The translations under genes and the position numbers were made by a program. Under the pieces are notes generated by a model. The model was not told the origin of the DNA and did no database searches. It was given only the letters and a program-made list of their open reading frames with translations. From Inga oerstediana (lineage: Eukaryota; Streptophyta; Magnoliopsida; Fabales; Fabaceae), in NCBI GenBank assembly GCA_963210345.1, contig OY723399.1, forward strand, positions 66,325,061 through 66,389,060: a stretch of DNA of 64,000 nt. Reading direction: 5' to 3'. The number at the start of each line of letters is the position of its first letter. The stretch's first letter is position 1. Below, one piece after another: positions 10,850-23,319 of this stretch.

Positions 10850-12042
10850 TGTAACACCCTCATTTTATTTTCACCTATTTTAGAGTATTTGCGGAAACGA
10901 TACGCAGTTCAATGGACAACACAGGAATAACATAGATATACTGATATTACGTGCACGATTACGGAAATTCCCCATAGGGGTTCGTACTTGATAATTACAA
11001 TTAACGTAGCCTCACAACGCTATGTGGGTGTCTAAAACTACCATTTAGTATCAATTTGGGAAGCATAACAGCCCCCACAACCCATTTTTCATTTTTACAC
11101 ACAAAGACAATCCAGCAAAATTTCACCGATTAAATTGTCTATAACAGCCAGAATAGTCAATATGCAAGAGTTTGGAAGTTACCTCAAGCTCCCACTAGCT
11201 TTTCCTTTTTGTGTCTGAAAACCCTAACTTCAAAACACCAAGATTTGTGCTTCAAATACCTTACATCACATAGAAGAGAAGTTTAAGAGAAGGATTATAC
11301 ACGTTAGGTATGAATTCACCGAAGAAATCGACCTATCTCATGAGTTTTCTCCTCTTCTCTCTCTAAAACTCCCTCTCTCTCTTTCTCCATGGTGCTGCAC
11401 GGTTTTTGGCTGATGGAGGAAGAGGATGATGATTTTATAACATTTAGCTTATGTCATCTTTAATTATGATGATGTCATAATTCCCATTTTTGGATTTCAG
11501 CAATTTCTGGCAGATTTTCTGCCCTAACTTTGAAAAATTATAACTAATTTTAGAAACATCGAATTGGAGTGATTCCAAATCCTATAGAACCCTTATTGAG
11601 TCTAGTTTCAAGGAAAAATATATAATTTTGCTGAATGGAATCACAAAATTCCCAGAATTTTAATCTTTGTCTGCTGTTCCAGAAACTTCACAGTTTTTCT
11701 GTACTGACTTCAAAAATTCATATCTTTTTGTATATAGCTCTAATTGAGTTATATGACCTATCAAATTAAAGATTAGGATGTCTAATTTCATCCTGTAAAA
11801 TTTCATAATTTTTTCTCATCATTTGATCATTCAAAATTACATGACAAGCTCACTACCTCATAGACGATTTCACCGAAAACATAATTATATTCTCTAAAGT
11901 TCACCATTTTACTTTCTTAATACCCCAAATATATAAGAAATATAAGAGAATAGATTTGGGATATCTACTAAAACGGGCCTTAGCAGTCCGCTTAATTTAG
12001 GCTTATTCTCAAGCCTCCAATATCAAAATTCGGGGTATTACA
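10850..12042 (-). mobile_element. gypsy LTR, internally deleted, no TSD
   Basis: On the minus strand it starts TGTAATACCCCGAATTTTG and ends GGGTGTTACA, matching both ends of the 2170-bp LTR at 24511-26680. About 1 kb of the middle is missing; the junction is near 11038, corresponding to 25505-26520 of that LTR. The flanks TTTAT (left) and GCAGG (right) do not match, so it is not a clean solo LTR and may come from unequal recombination or deletion. Confidence 0.8.
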
Positions 12043-13084
12043 GCAGGTACTTTAGTTAAGTTTGGAGTTTGCATCTCATTTTTTGTTTTTCTTTTATTTG
12101 GTCAAAGGATTTTGAATCTGGCATAGTTTAATGATTTGATTCATTTTAAAATTAAGTCAATTTTGTATCTCCTACATTTGCACAGTGACCCATAAAAAAG
12201 GGATAATTTCAGTTAAGCTCATTGTTGATGCCGCTTTGTTTTAATTAAAGATTGAAAGATTATGAAACTACACTGCAATGCCAAAGAACCTAAATGAAAT
12301 TAGGTTTTGATGGTAAATGACTAAAATGTCATTCATTCATTTTCCCTAAACCACATATATATGAAATGTAACAACTAACAATAGAAATATTTGCGAGTGT
12401 ATCTATGGAGATTTACGACAACTGATACAAAAAGTTATAAATGCTTATAAGTGTAAATAAGTATTTTAACAGTTATCAATAAGAAAACAAGTTTCTATAT
12501 GAAGAAAGGGTATTTTGGTTATTATCAAAACATAGTTTCATTCATGCAATTTGGTACAACCGTGTAATTTCAAAATGTTTTGTCCTTATTTAAAATAAAA
12601 GACATGTTCAACTTAAATTTTCACAACAAAAAAAAAAAAAGAAAGAAAGAAAGAAAACAATGTCATTCTTCGTCCCTGGATATTTATGAATATGCTAGAA
12701 CTTTCTATTTCACATCAGCTACCATGACAACTTTTTCAGCCAAAAGTTCTCTCTAGTGACCGGTGTAAGTAGGGTTAATAGAAATGTCGTTTTTTATCAG
12801 CTTTTAAAAGTTCCCGGATCCTTTTGATTAGAACAAAGTTTGTAGTGTCTGCCTCTGGCATACATTTGACGTACAGTTGGCAAAAGTTTATGAGTAGGTT
12901 TAAACATGTACACTTAGTTTAGATATAAACTTAAAGTTAGTTAAATTAGCTTAGAAAAAATAATAAATATATAAGATAAACTAGATTGAGATATTATATT
13001 TTAGATTAAATCCAAACCCTCCACTAGGCCTTTTATTAGGGATCAATATCAGAGCCGGTATTTGTTTTGGGAGCATTTTAGAAA
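12043..13084. other. intergenic, no gene recognised
   Basis: AT-rich sequence with a short GAAA-type simple repeat near 12641-12656. No coding motif or element end was recognised. Confidence 0.5.
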
Positions 13085-13528
13085 GAAAAATTACATTTAG
13101 ATTCCAATGAAAGTAAATTAATGCTGTAAGGTCCCCTGAAATCACAAAGTTAGTAATAGGTTCCAGGGGACTTGAGGGTAATATAACGCAATTATGAATT
13201 ACCTCATTGCCCTTAATAATAGACAATGAAGAACATAGACAAGTAGTGGTGTCTAGATTGATGAATTAACGTGCCTTGAACAACAAGTGTCACAACACTT
13301 ATTAACAACTAATGTCAACATATATAACACACTTGTTATTGACAATTGAAGTAACTATATTAGCAACTGTCGTAGCATGCATTAACAACTAATTAGTGAG
13401 GGTTGCTTGGTAATTTCACAATGGCATTATATTACCCTTAGGTCCCTTGGGACCTGTTGTAATTTTGAGATTTTAAGGGACTTTGCAGTGTTAATTTGTC
13501 TTCCTTGATATCTGAGTGTAATTTTCCC
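13085..13528. mobile_element. Mutator-like MITE with ~120-bp inverted repeats
   Basis: Positions 13085-13205 and 13406-13528 are inverted copies of each other: the left GAGGGTAATATAACGC corresponds to GAGGGTAATATAATGC-like sequence on the opposite strand at the right. The ends read GAAAAATTACA and GGGAAAATTACA. Nine-base flanks TTTTAGAAA (13076-13084) and TTTTGGAAA (13529-13537) match at 8 of 9 positions, the TSD length of Mutator-like elements. There is no coding capacity. Confidence 0.75.
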
Positions 13529-13575
13529 TTTTGGAAACCCTCCATAAAGATTAAAGTAAGCGCTCCTATATACTA

Positions 13576-16218
13576 TGTAATATCCCAAAAAGCGATTAAG
13601 GGCTAATGACTTCAAAAGTGACTGTAATTATTGTTGAATAAACACTTTTAGAGAATGAGTGATGAGAATTTGGATGTTTTAATGATTTCAATGGCTTCCT
13701 TGTGAAAATTCGTATGAGGAGAGTGTTTATTGTGAAATTGGAACCATTGGAACAATTGTGCAAAAGTTGGAAACTTGTCCATTGAAACTCTGTACAGGGC
13801 AGTCGATTTGTATGGACGTTTTAAATAGTCAAATGGTGTCTAAAAATTCTGAAATTTTCCAGTTTTAAATTTCACATGCCAAGCTACAAAATGGATATAT
13901 AATTTGTGTTATTTCAATATGTGAGCTAAGAGTTATGATTTTCCAAAGTTTGGGATGGAAACTGGAATCTGTTTTGGAGCAGTATGGACTTTTGTGCAAT
14001 TCTGTATTTTTGAGGTTATTAAATGCAGTGATACATATTTTTCCAATAAAGAGGACTTAAATAGATTTCCATTGGCTTTGGGATCACCTCATTTTGATTT
14101 TTCTAGAATTAGTTATGATTTTTCAAAGTTTGGGCAGAAATCTGCCAGAATTTTGTAAAAATCCGAAATTGATGGAAATTTAGTAAATAATTAGAAAATA
14201 ATATTATATTATATTAAATCATCATCCACCTCCTCCATCAGCCCAAAACCGTGATATTCAGCTGCAACAAGAGAGAGAAGGTGTGAGAAATTATAGAGAG
14301 AGAAGGAGAAGAGAACTTGTACGGTAAGTCGATTTCTTCGGTAAATCCTTACCTAATGCGTATAACTCCGCTCCTAAGCTATTCTTCTATATTCTTCAAG
14401 GTTTGTGGAGCACAAATTTGAGTGTTCTAAGGCTAGGGTTTTCAGCCACCTTGAGGAAAAGCTAGTGGGAACTTGAGGTAACTTCCAAACTTTCGTATAT
14501 TGCTTATTCTGGCTGCTGTGGGCAATTTAATTGGTGAAATTTCGCCGGATTGCCATTGGTTTTAAAGTTTGGAAATGATATGGCCTAGGGGTTATGCTAC
14601 CCAAATTGGGTCTTAATGTTAGTTGTAACCTAATGTAATGATTAATAAAGTGGTTAGGAGTAGAAAGGAACACGTTTACGGAGCCGAAACCGAAAAACAC
14701 CGATTCTTCCCAAAGTATGCCAAGATTTTGGCCAGGGCTAGATCTGAGGGTTAGAGTTGGATTTTCAATGATTTGATGGTTCCATTGAGTTCAGGAGCAA
14801 AAATTAGGTGGGGGTTACAGTTGGTCACTTTTTCGGAAAAGGCCGAAAAAGCATAATTACGAAACGCCCCTAAAACCCTTAAAGTGAGGCTGCCAAGGGT
14901 AATGTTGTAATTTGACATTGAATTTGATAATTTTGAGTTCAGAAATGGATTCCTTGGGCGAAAATATGTCAGAATAGCCCATGTCAAAATTTCAGGAAAA
15001 GTACAGCCGGGCCGGGTCCCCGGGGGCATTTTTGTAAATTTTCATAATATGCTCATATAACCCCCAGAAACACTATGGAAGTGTCTAAATTGTATTTTGG
15101 AATTCTAGGACTAAGTTGTGAGCCCAGTGGTTAGCACGTTTTACGATGCACACTAAAAGGTGGTCTTTGAGATAGTACTCCCCAACCCTTTAGGCATGTG
15201 TCTAGGCTTCTAGTAGCCACCTAAAGAGTCCAAGTGATAACTAACTTTAAGTGTTCTGAAGGTGAGAATTTGGAATAGAGAATAACCTGTCGTCCTTGAC
15301 TTTGGTTTATAGGGTTCAACATTTGTCATAATCGCAAGCAACCTGTGCCGGTGCACGTCAGGAAAGAACAAGGTAGTGACTCTTTTCCCTTATACTATAT
15401 GTAATACATGGTATGTTTGTTTGATCATTGTTTGTGTATCTATCACCTGCAGCCCATCGGTGTTGACGGTGGGAGGATCGTACCTTCGGGACAGTGGAAT
15501 CCGGGGGATGAGACTATGTGAAAGCCGTAAGGCTATTTGTGAAAGCCGAAAGGCTATTTGTGTAAACTTTACCCGCGGCCCATCGGTGTTGACGGTGGGA
15601 GGACCGTGCCTTCGAGGCGGTAGAACACGGGGGATGAGATTATGTGATTATGTGCATATGTGGCAGCCTACGTGCTGTGCTTTATGTTGTGATGCTGCTT
15701 GATGATTTTCTTGCATGCTTTGTGATTACATGTGGTATAAGTGATTTGTTACTACTAGGATTCTTTTGAATCTTATTCTTTCCATTGACAAACCTTCAGA
15801 CAGGGCAAGTGGCTCCAAGGGAAAGGAGACGATCAAGGGCGGATAAGGCTCCTTAGGGAGATTTATATTTTGGTGTTGGATATCATGTTTTGTTGGGAGA
15901 TCACCGTATATCTTATAAATGTTGTTTTTTTGAGACAGTGGTGTAATCCCCTAATGGGAATTTATAAACCTTTAGTTTATGTATGAAACCCGAGGGTTGC
16001 CAGGATTTTGTTGTATACTCTGATATGTAAATGTGATGTAACTGCACAGGGTAATTATATTCGAGTTGTGGAATTTGAGACCAAGGTATGGCAGAATCTT
16101 TGAAAATATTTGTGAAAACCCTTTCGTAAGGAAGGGATTGTAAATGAGTTTGATTATTATTGGTCTCTATTTCATTTTAAAATACGTATTTTGAATCATA
16201 ATTACGAAGGGGGTTACA
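13576..16218 (+). mobile_element. gypsy (Tekay-like) solo LTR, 2643 bp
   Basis: Begins TGTAATATCCC, ends GGGGGTTACA, and is flanked by perfect 5-bp repeats TACTA (13571-13575 and 16219-16223). No internal domain is attached, so it is a solo LTR left by LTR-LTR recombination. The central part (about 14060-15110) closely resembles the LTR at 24511-26680, while the outer parts resemble the LTRs at 42149 and 52871. It is therefore a mosaic relative of both. Confidence 0.9.
15451..15640 (+). repeat. tandem repeat in the solo LTR
   Basis: GCCCATCGGTGTTGACGGTG occurs at about 15452 and again at about 15578, followed each time by a diverged copy of the same sequence. The period is roughly 125 bp. 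A shorter duplication, GTGAAAGCCGNAAGGCTATT, lies between them. Confidence 0.75.
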
Positions 16219-16886
16219 TACTACCTCTCATCTTTAATATAAAAGCTAGTTAGAGTTAGATTTTGTTCGAAATATAATATCGCAATTCACTTTGCCTTCA
16301 AAATTTATAATTCTTTCTTCAAACTATCGTTATTGATTACATTTACACATATCAAAGGGGCTTTCCATCAATAATAGTCATGATTAAAAAAGGTGTTTTA
16401 GGAAAATCCACTCATATTTGTTACAATTTACTAATTTTTTAAATATGTCCAAATTAGTTATATAACTCTTATATCAAATATTCGATGTAGTAGCTTTTTT
16501 ATTGGGTTTCAAGGATTTGGTGAGCTCATTAACGAAGATCAATTTTCAAATTCCAACACCATTTTAATAATTCCTTTGTCTCTTAATATAAATTATAATT
16601 TTAAAAAATATAGAAAGCACCAAGGAAATAATAAAATCTATGTAATGTGCATTTTTAAAAGTGAAATATGTAATTTAAATTTTTTATAAGGAGTACTTTT
16701 GAAAACGTTAAGGAAAAATTAAGGAAAAGTTCTTGATTGAAAAATTAATTAGGTATTGATACTTGAAATCATGTTATGAACTATAGTCCTTTAATGAGAA
16801 ATATACGTGCATATGAAATGACAACGTTATCCTTTATGTGCAAATTACCCTTCTTTATGTGCAAATTGCCTTCTCTTGTGCGCAAA
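16219..16886. other. intergenic AT-rich DNA
   Basis: Very AT-rich. I see no gene or element end. Confidence 0.5.
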
Positions 16887-17878
16887 TTGTAACACTGTCT
16901 ATAATTAATCCTAAGCTTAACATGATTTTCAAAAAATTTCTTTAAAGATGACCTCGAAATGAGTTCCTCGAATCAACAATCCAAATTAAGCAAATAAACA
17001 TCCTAGGTCCTCAGTCCTCTATCAAAAGAGTACAATTATATATTCTAACTAAATTCACATATAACATGATATAATAGGCAAAATTCTCTAAATGTGGCAA
17101 TAAAAATGAAATAAGTAATAACCGCTAACTACTCCTTAGGGTAGCCACATCATCATATGCTTCCCAGTTGCTCCCGTCCTCAAACTCTCACCTGAAAAAA
17201 ATGTGAGAAGTAATGGGATGAGACCACTGTCTCAGTAACGCAATCACTACCCACGTTACCTACCAGCACCACCTATGGGGGGCCAGGTGGGATCAACATA
17301 CAAACATGTCAAGCAGACATATTAGGCAGAAAGGCATGCATATATAATAAGCAAGAGGCAACAGATATACTAATCAAGAGCATGATTATATCTATTCATA
17401 TTCTCAAAGAACATTTACTCGCAATATATTCTTTCACAAAATGTCATTATACATGACTACTCTTTATCTTTCATTACCCCTAACCATCTTTATATTTTCC
17501 TTATTTCCTTCAATTGAACCCATGTACTAAGTACTTTTCATGTTACTGGGTTACTCTCACAAGCTCTCCGCAAGTGTGATATAGACCGGCCAAAGTACTA
17601 CAAAACACACAAGGGACCATGGTTCCTCCAATAGGGTTACTGCCCTCCGGAATACTGCCCAGAAGCCCTTGGAGTGTCGTATCAGGAAATACTGCCCTGT
17701 AAAATAAATGTCAGCTAGTGGTGCACAATAATCAACTAGCTGCTTGCCATGTGGTATTCAGTTTTTATCAATCATAACCCATTCACTAAATCTGCCATAT
17801 ATATCACATTATTCTCAAGAGGTCTTCATATTTTCATGCTCATGCATTCAAGTTCATAACATAGAATCACCATGTTCC
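16887..17878 (-). repeat. probable gypsy LTR fragment, antisense
   Basis: Starts TGTAACACTG like the right ends of the other antisense gypsy LTRs. It shows the same arrangement, with a CACCTGA… block followed by a sequence resembling GGATGAGACCACTGTCTCAGTAAC and a repetitive TACTGCCC region. It is too diverged to define the other boundary. The copia solo LTR at 17879 interrupts it, and it may continue after 19197. Confidence 0.35.
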
Positions 17879-19192
17879 TATTAGATCATATGTTTTAATG
17901 ACAACAAAAGATGTCACAAAAGATTTGATTAAGAACAAAAGGTTTTTAAAACAACTAAGCTAAAGTTTTATGAAGCATACTATGCCATCACTCGAGTGAT
18001 GAAGTAAGAAAAGCTACTCTATTTTAGTGATGCTCTTTGTCAAGTTTTGGTAGGGATCAATCAAGTGATGGCCCTGGATCACTCGAGTGACCACTCGAGT
18101 AATGAGATAAAAGGCATCACTAGCACAACACTTGAGTGATTCTGAAAGTAATCTATTGTTGAAAATTTTCTAAAGTCAGATTACTCGAGTGATCCCATTT
18201 CTGAGATCACTAGTAAAGCACTCGAGTGATCCTTCAAGTGATCCATTGTACATCACTTGAGTGATCACTCATGTGATACAATTTGTGGATCACTAGCACA
18301 ACACTAGAGTGATCCATCTAGTGATCTGTTATATTTTAAAGTTGCTAAGTCAAAATTACTAGAGTGATCACTTGAGTGATAGTTTCCAGAAAAATAGAGC
18401 ACTTTCTGTTAATTTTCAAAAATCACTTAATGATGATATAATTGATTATATTTGATTCTCTTTCAGTCTAACATCTTATTTCTTTAGTGTATAAAGCTTT
18501 CTCAAGTAAAAGATGAAGAGATCAAATAAAGATATGAAAAAAGTGATTGTGTCAGAAGCACTTAATGCGAGCGGTATTTTAACGAAGACATTTTCTCTGT
18601 TGCAATGGCTACTTTACCATACACGAAGAATATTCAGAGGAAGCAACGATACTCTAACGGACAAACAAAATACTTACAATGGTCATTTATTTCATTCTAA
18701 CTATAAATACGAAGCATTCATAGCGGATCAACTATCGAACTGTGAAATCATTTAAGTCTGCTTTAAATGCTCTATTTTACACTCATTATTCTTCTTATAC
18801 TCTGTATGCCGGTGATTATACATTTACTCTGTGAGAGAGATTTCATCAAAAACTCAATACACTTTATTGAGATTACTTAAGGTAGTGGGACCTTAAGTAA
18901 GGTATTGGTTTACATCGTGTAAGGGGGAGCGAGTGTCCAGAAAAGGAACTTGTTGTGTATTGAGATGCCAAGAACCCACTGAATCTTGGAAGCTATAATG
19001 AAAATCTTAGAGGTAATCTGAGGACTGAACGTAGGTCAAAGATATTGGAAAGAACCAGTATAAATCTCTGGTGTACACTTCGATGAAATTCTTCTCACTC
19101 TTAATTATGTTTTAATTTCTGTTAATTATCGTGATTAGATTTGAATTTTTTTAATCACCTAATTCCTCTTGGGTAAAACACTTGTACTAACA
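17879..19192 (+). mobile_element. Sirevirus-like copia solo LTR (family S2)
   Basis: Flanked by perfect 5-bp repeats GTTCC (17874-17878 and 19193-19197). It starts TATTAGATCATATG, a TG-to-TA change from the family start TGTTAGATC, and ends TACTAACA. The 3' third, including AAGGGGGAGCGAGTGTCCAG and GCCAAGAACCCACTGAATC, matches the LTR at 56243-58078. No internal region is attached. It contains an array of CTCGAGTGA-type motifs. Confidence 0.85.
17985..18385 (+). repeat. CTCGAGTGAT motif array (S2 solo LTR)
   Basis: About ten copies or variants of ATCACTCGAGTGAT, often as overlapping pairs (for example ATCACTCGAGTGACCACTCG). Many are decayed to CACTTGAGTG or ACTAGAGTG, consistent with mutation of an older copy. 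See also the arrays at 23320, 43225, 49480, 56415 and 63005. Confidence 0.85.
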
Positions 19193-21102
19193 GTTCCAAC
19201 ACAGGCATATTATTTATCTAGTTAATCAACAATATATGAGCGATACAGAATCTCAGTGCATCACATACATAAACATATATTTGTCAAGCCCATACTAAAA
19301 AACACATCACACCAATAATTCAATCATAAAGATACCAAAAATAGTTCAGTTTACGCATCCAAACCTATAGTTGTTCCTAATGATTCAACAAATCAATCTA
19401 TCCAGTCCTATGATTCACACAAAAGTGCCACAAGGCATTATTGGTCATAAAATAGCAAGGTTCATACCAATTCTATTCATTCTAGGCTTGTGGAGTTTTT
19501 CAAGAAACCCGCAAGCAACACCAATAAATAAGATAGTTATAATCATGTTACCTAGTATTCTTTAAGTTCCAACCAAGAAAAATCCTTATGCTGAAGCTCA
19601 GAGTAACATGAAACTTAATTAATGCAGAGTCTTTTAGCAACACTAAATGTTTATAATTTCTCCTCCATTGAGTTGCTCAGAATTTCCTACAAGTAAGAAA
19701 TGTTATATTAGAACTATATTATATTTGAGAACTGGGACTATCAAAGCATTAGACTAACCTTGTCTAACATTTCTATGATCTTAATTTGGATTATAACCTT
19801 TAGAACTTCTAGAAAACTCCTAAATCTAGGACATAATTCCTATTTTTCAAATAACAAATTCAATGCATGGTACATTACTTTTACCCAAGGCATCAATTCA
19901 AAGATCCCACTGTTGGGTTTTCCGAACAAGGTGTCTTGAACAAGTTCACAAACTTTCGTGATGATCCAATGGTGCAATTACATGAAAACATTGATTCTTT
20001 CCTCTATGGTTTGTTCTCCACATTCCAAAAATTCATTTGTCTTTCGAGCTTTGTAACTTGTAACCCACAACACTATAGTTGGTATGCTGGAATTGATTTT
20101 GATAGAAATGGATATGGAGATGGTTATGGAAATGGATATGGATATGAGTTTTAAAAGTATGTTTGGTATATCTTAGAAATGAGACCTAATTTTTATATAA
20201 AAAGACTAAAATATCCTTTTAATTTTAGAATACAAAACTAAACAATTATTTCAATAGGAAAGAACCCATATCTCCGACCACCACCATTGATGGTAACCAT
20301 CACCAGAAATCAACAACTCAACTATACCTCCAACCACCCACACCTATAACTATATTTTTTTCAAATATGAAGCTTTCTCTTTCATGGAAAAATATAGGAA
20401 AGAACACGAATTTCAAGCTATCTTCATAACTCCCTCCATTGATAGTGACGTGGTTCTGTGCAATCTTTAGATCTAGAAAAGAAAGCTTCATGGTGTGGAA
20501 AATGGAGAAGAGGAGATTAGTATGAAGACAATGGATAAGGTGGAGATGAGTCACCGACGTCGGCTCTCGCACCCTCACCGTCTTCCTTGCGATTTTTAGC
20601 AGATTTGATGAACTTGTGATTTTTGAAAATCGAAATGGAGAAAGTGAAATCAAAAACCCATAAGCTTGCGATTTTCTGCAGATCTTTTTAAACTTTCAAA
20701 AACCCATAAGGTGAAATTGTCCATGCCATGCCATAATCACCAGTAAGTGAGTGAATGGTAAAGATGGGTGGAGTTAAGAGGTCATCATCATCTCCAGTGA
20801 GTAAGAGGAGGTCATTGTCTTTGTCGGTGAGGGTGAGAATCTTCAAGGCAAAGGTCACGGTGAGTGAGGGGTCGTTAGCCTAAAACATGAAAAAGAGGGA
20901 AGAGGCAAAAGTGAAATCCACCTATATGGAATTGCAAATCTAAGCTTTTTTTGTGGAATTCATTTTGGTGGAATTGGCATCAATTGGCTTCCACATGGAA
21001 ATGGAATTTTTTCAAATTCCATCATGCCAAACATGCTCAAAGCATAGAATTGGCCTCCATTTCCATGGGCTCAATTGCAATGTACTAAACGGGACCTAAT
21101 TT
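19193..21102. other. intergenic, no gene recognised
   Basis: The left part may continue the gypsy LTR fragment. 20150-21095 has a GGNACCTAATTT-like motif near both ends and could be a decayed DNA element, but no convincing terminal repeats or TSD were found. A GGATATGGA/GGTTATGGA-like simple repeat lies at about 20108-20150. Confidence 0.4.
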
Positions 21103-21858
21103 CTAATCCAACACGCAAGTATTATGTCGATCATGAGAGTAAAAATTCGAATAGATTTTATTTGAACATTCTTTCTTCCAAACAAACTTTCCAGCATATT
21201 TGAAAATATTTTTTCTTTTCTCAATAGAATCAACAATTGATTGAGAAACAAACTTTTGTAGACTCTGAAAATCATTTTTATGAAAATCACACAAAGAATT
21301 GGAACTTTTTACCTTAAGTTCATCTTGAGCTCCGGAGAGTGATTTTTCATGTTCGTCCATATTGAGCTCTTTTTGGGAATCCTCTTCTTCTTGTCTATCT
21401 ATGTTGACTGTATGGAAGTATTCTATGATTTCTTCATCTTCATCATTAACTTCCAATTGTTCATGCACAGTAGATGCGTAGCGTGTAGTTTCACATGAAC
21501 TGTCAACACTTTCAATTTCAACACAATTGTTAGAAGCATAAATAGAATCAAGAGTGTCCCAGATATGTTTAGCATTAGAACAAAATCTAATTTTCTTAAA
21601 ATCATTTTCGGTTAAAGCACTATACAGAATTTTCATCGCTCTAATGTTCAACGAAAATACTTTCTTTTCACTTTCTGTCCAATCCTTTCTTGGTTTGAAA
21701 TCAAAAACATTTGTAAAAACATTCCACATATCAAAATCAAAAGATTTTATAAAACTAGTCATTCTAGCTTTCCAAAACCAAAAATCAATATCTTTCAAAA
21801 ATGGTGGGATTGTATAATCAAAACCTTCTGAAAGTATAAAACACCCAAAGTTAGCCAT
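21103..21858 (-). CDS. Gag-like protein of the truncated S1 copia element
   Basis: A 251-codon frame from the first ATG after the PBS (21858) to a stop at 21103. The N-terminus has the copia gag look: FDYTIPPFLKDIDFWFWKAR, followed by TESEKKVFSLNIRAMKILYS and a WDTLDSIYA motif. The central segment (about residues 125-190) is acidic. The usual middle of gag (UBN2 second half) and the zinc knuckle are not seen; instead the frame runs into a Lys/Phe-rich tail. The open frame also extends 25 codons upstream across the PBS. It may be a deleted, non-autonomous gag rather than a full one. No protease or pol follows. Confidence 0.6.
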   Translation of the reverse strand: MANFGCFILSEGFDYTIPPFLKDIDFWFWKARMTSFIKSFDFDMWNVFTNVFDFKPRKDWTESEKKVFSLNIRAMKILYSALTENDFKKIRFCSNAKHIWDTLDSIYASNNCVEIESVDSSCETTRYASTVHEQLEVNDEDEEIIEYFHTVNIDRQEEEDSQKELNMDEHEKSLSGAQDELKVKSSNSLCDFHKNDFQSLQKFVSQSIVDSIEKRKNIFKYAGKFVWKKECSNKIYSNFYSHDRHNTCVLD

Positions 21859-21900
21859 TGTAACTCTTAAGACGGTTAAGTCTTTTAAACAAGAGCCCGG

Positions 21901-21912
21901 GCTCTGATACCA
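21901..21912 (-). other. primer-binding site of S1 element
   Basis: The minus strand reads TGGTATCAGAGC, complementary to the 3' end of initiator tRNA-Met, two bases inside the LTR end. Confidence 0.9.
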
Positions 21913-22269
21913 AATGTTAGAACCGGCTATCACCCAAGAGGGGGGTGAATTGGGTGTATAATAAAAACTTAAGAGCTTTGAAAATCTTTTTGCATCTTAA
22001 CGAAAGCGGTAAGTATGAAGGTTTATAAATCAACAGTTAGATTAAATAATATATGCTGGAAATATAAGAGCTTAGGGAAAGAGAATATGCAAATTGTGAT
22101 TTATCCTGGTTCGGTCCAATCTGTGATGGCCTACGTCCAATCCCCAGGCTTCTCCTGAGATTTTCAAATCCACTATTTTCTTGTTTAATCTGGGCACAAG
22201 AAAAGCCTTTACAATCCACAAGTTTAGCCGGGTACTTGTGAAATCTTTTACAAATCTCTCACTGAAATA

Positions 22270-22420
22270 CTCCCCCTTACGGCAAGTCTTACGAGCAGAG
22301 CAATCCCGAAGATCTTCCTCTCCTGCTTACTCATGCAAGTCTTACGAGCAGCAACGTTCTCTACTGCTCGCATCTTGTAAGTCTTACGAGCAGAATGTCT
22401 TACTGGCAATTCTCTCTACA
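22270..22420 (-). repeat. CTGCTCGTAAGACTTG repeats in S1 LTR
   Basis: CAAGTCTTACGAGCAG or close variants occur about three to four times at irregular spacing (near 22283, 22335 and 22377). They lie downstream of the LTR TATA-like box (CATTTATA on the plus strand, 22696-22703), so they are in the R/U5 leader. The same set occurs in the solo LTR at 48932-51854. Confidence 0.75.
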
Positions 22421-23319
22421 GCTTCTCCGTAAGAAAATCAACCCTCTCAAGGTCCCTCTACCTTGATATCAACTCAGAAATATAGTTGAAAGTGTTTACA
22501 GACTCTCTCACAGAGTAGATATAATACTCACTGAAGTACAATACAAATAATCACTCTCTCAATGATAAGTAATATAGAAACTGGAAAACAGAGAGTGTTT
22601 GGGTAGAAGCAGAGGATTCATATTTCTATCATTTTTCTCGTAGTTGTTCGCTGTCTCTGTTTTTCTCCGTTACCCATCGACGTTGAATGCTCTCTCATTT
22701 ATAGTTGATGAAGATGATGACCGTTGTGAGCATTCGTCCGTTAGAGTCATTTTGACCGTTGAGCATTTTTGAAAAACAAGCTACTGTCCATTGCAGAGCA
22801 GAGCATCCCGTTGAAGAGTGGGATGTTTCATTATGAGCTGTAGTGGGATGTTTCATTGTGAGCTATATGTCATGTTGTGGAGCGGTATGAAGATGTTTGA
22901 ATATTCGACAGTCTTTCGTGGTGTGTTAGTTGCTTGTCGTGGTAGCTAGCCGCCATTCGGTGTGTAATGATGAAGTTCACCGTAATTAACTTTTATTTGA
23001 ATCTGCAATCCGAATGTTTAATATCCTGTTTCACACTTAAAATATATGTTAGCTAACATTTAGAAACAATAACAAGTGAGAACACAATGATTCAATAACA
23101 TGTAACCATATTCGGATTGTTCATTGAGTGATGATATTAGCCGTAAGTGACCTCCGTTCTTGAAGATGCAACCAAATATTTAATCTCCTGTTTTACACTT
23201 GAAATATATGTTAGTTAACGTTTAGGAACAATAACAAGTGAAAACATAATGATTGTATAACATTTAACCACCTTTGGATTGATGGCCATGAGAATCTAAG
23301 CTTCTACGTTGCTTCTGTC

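Noticed and set aside
10850..12042. Clean solo LTR
   Set aside because: The flanking 5-mers differ and the middle is deleted, so it is listed as a truncated LTR instead.
20150..21095. Possible DNA transposon
   Set aside because: Similar motifs near both ends, but no convincing inverted repeats or TSD could be aligned by eye.
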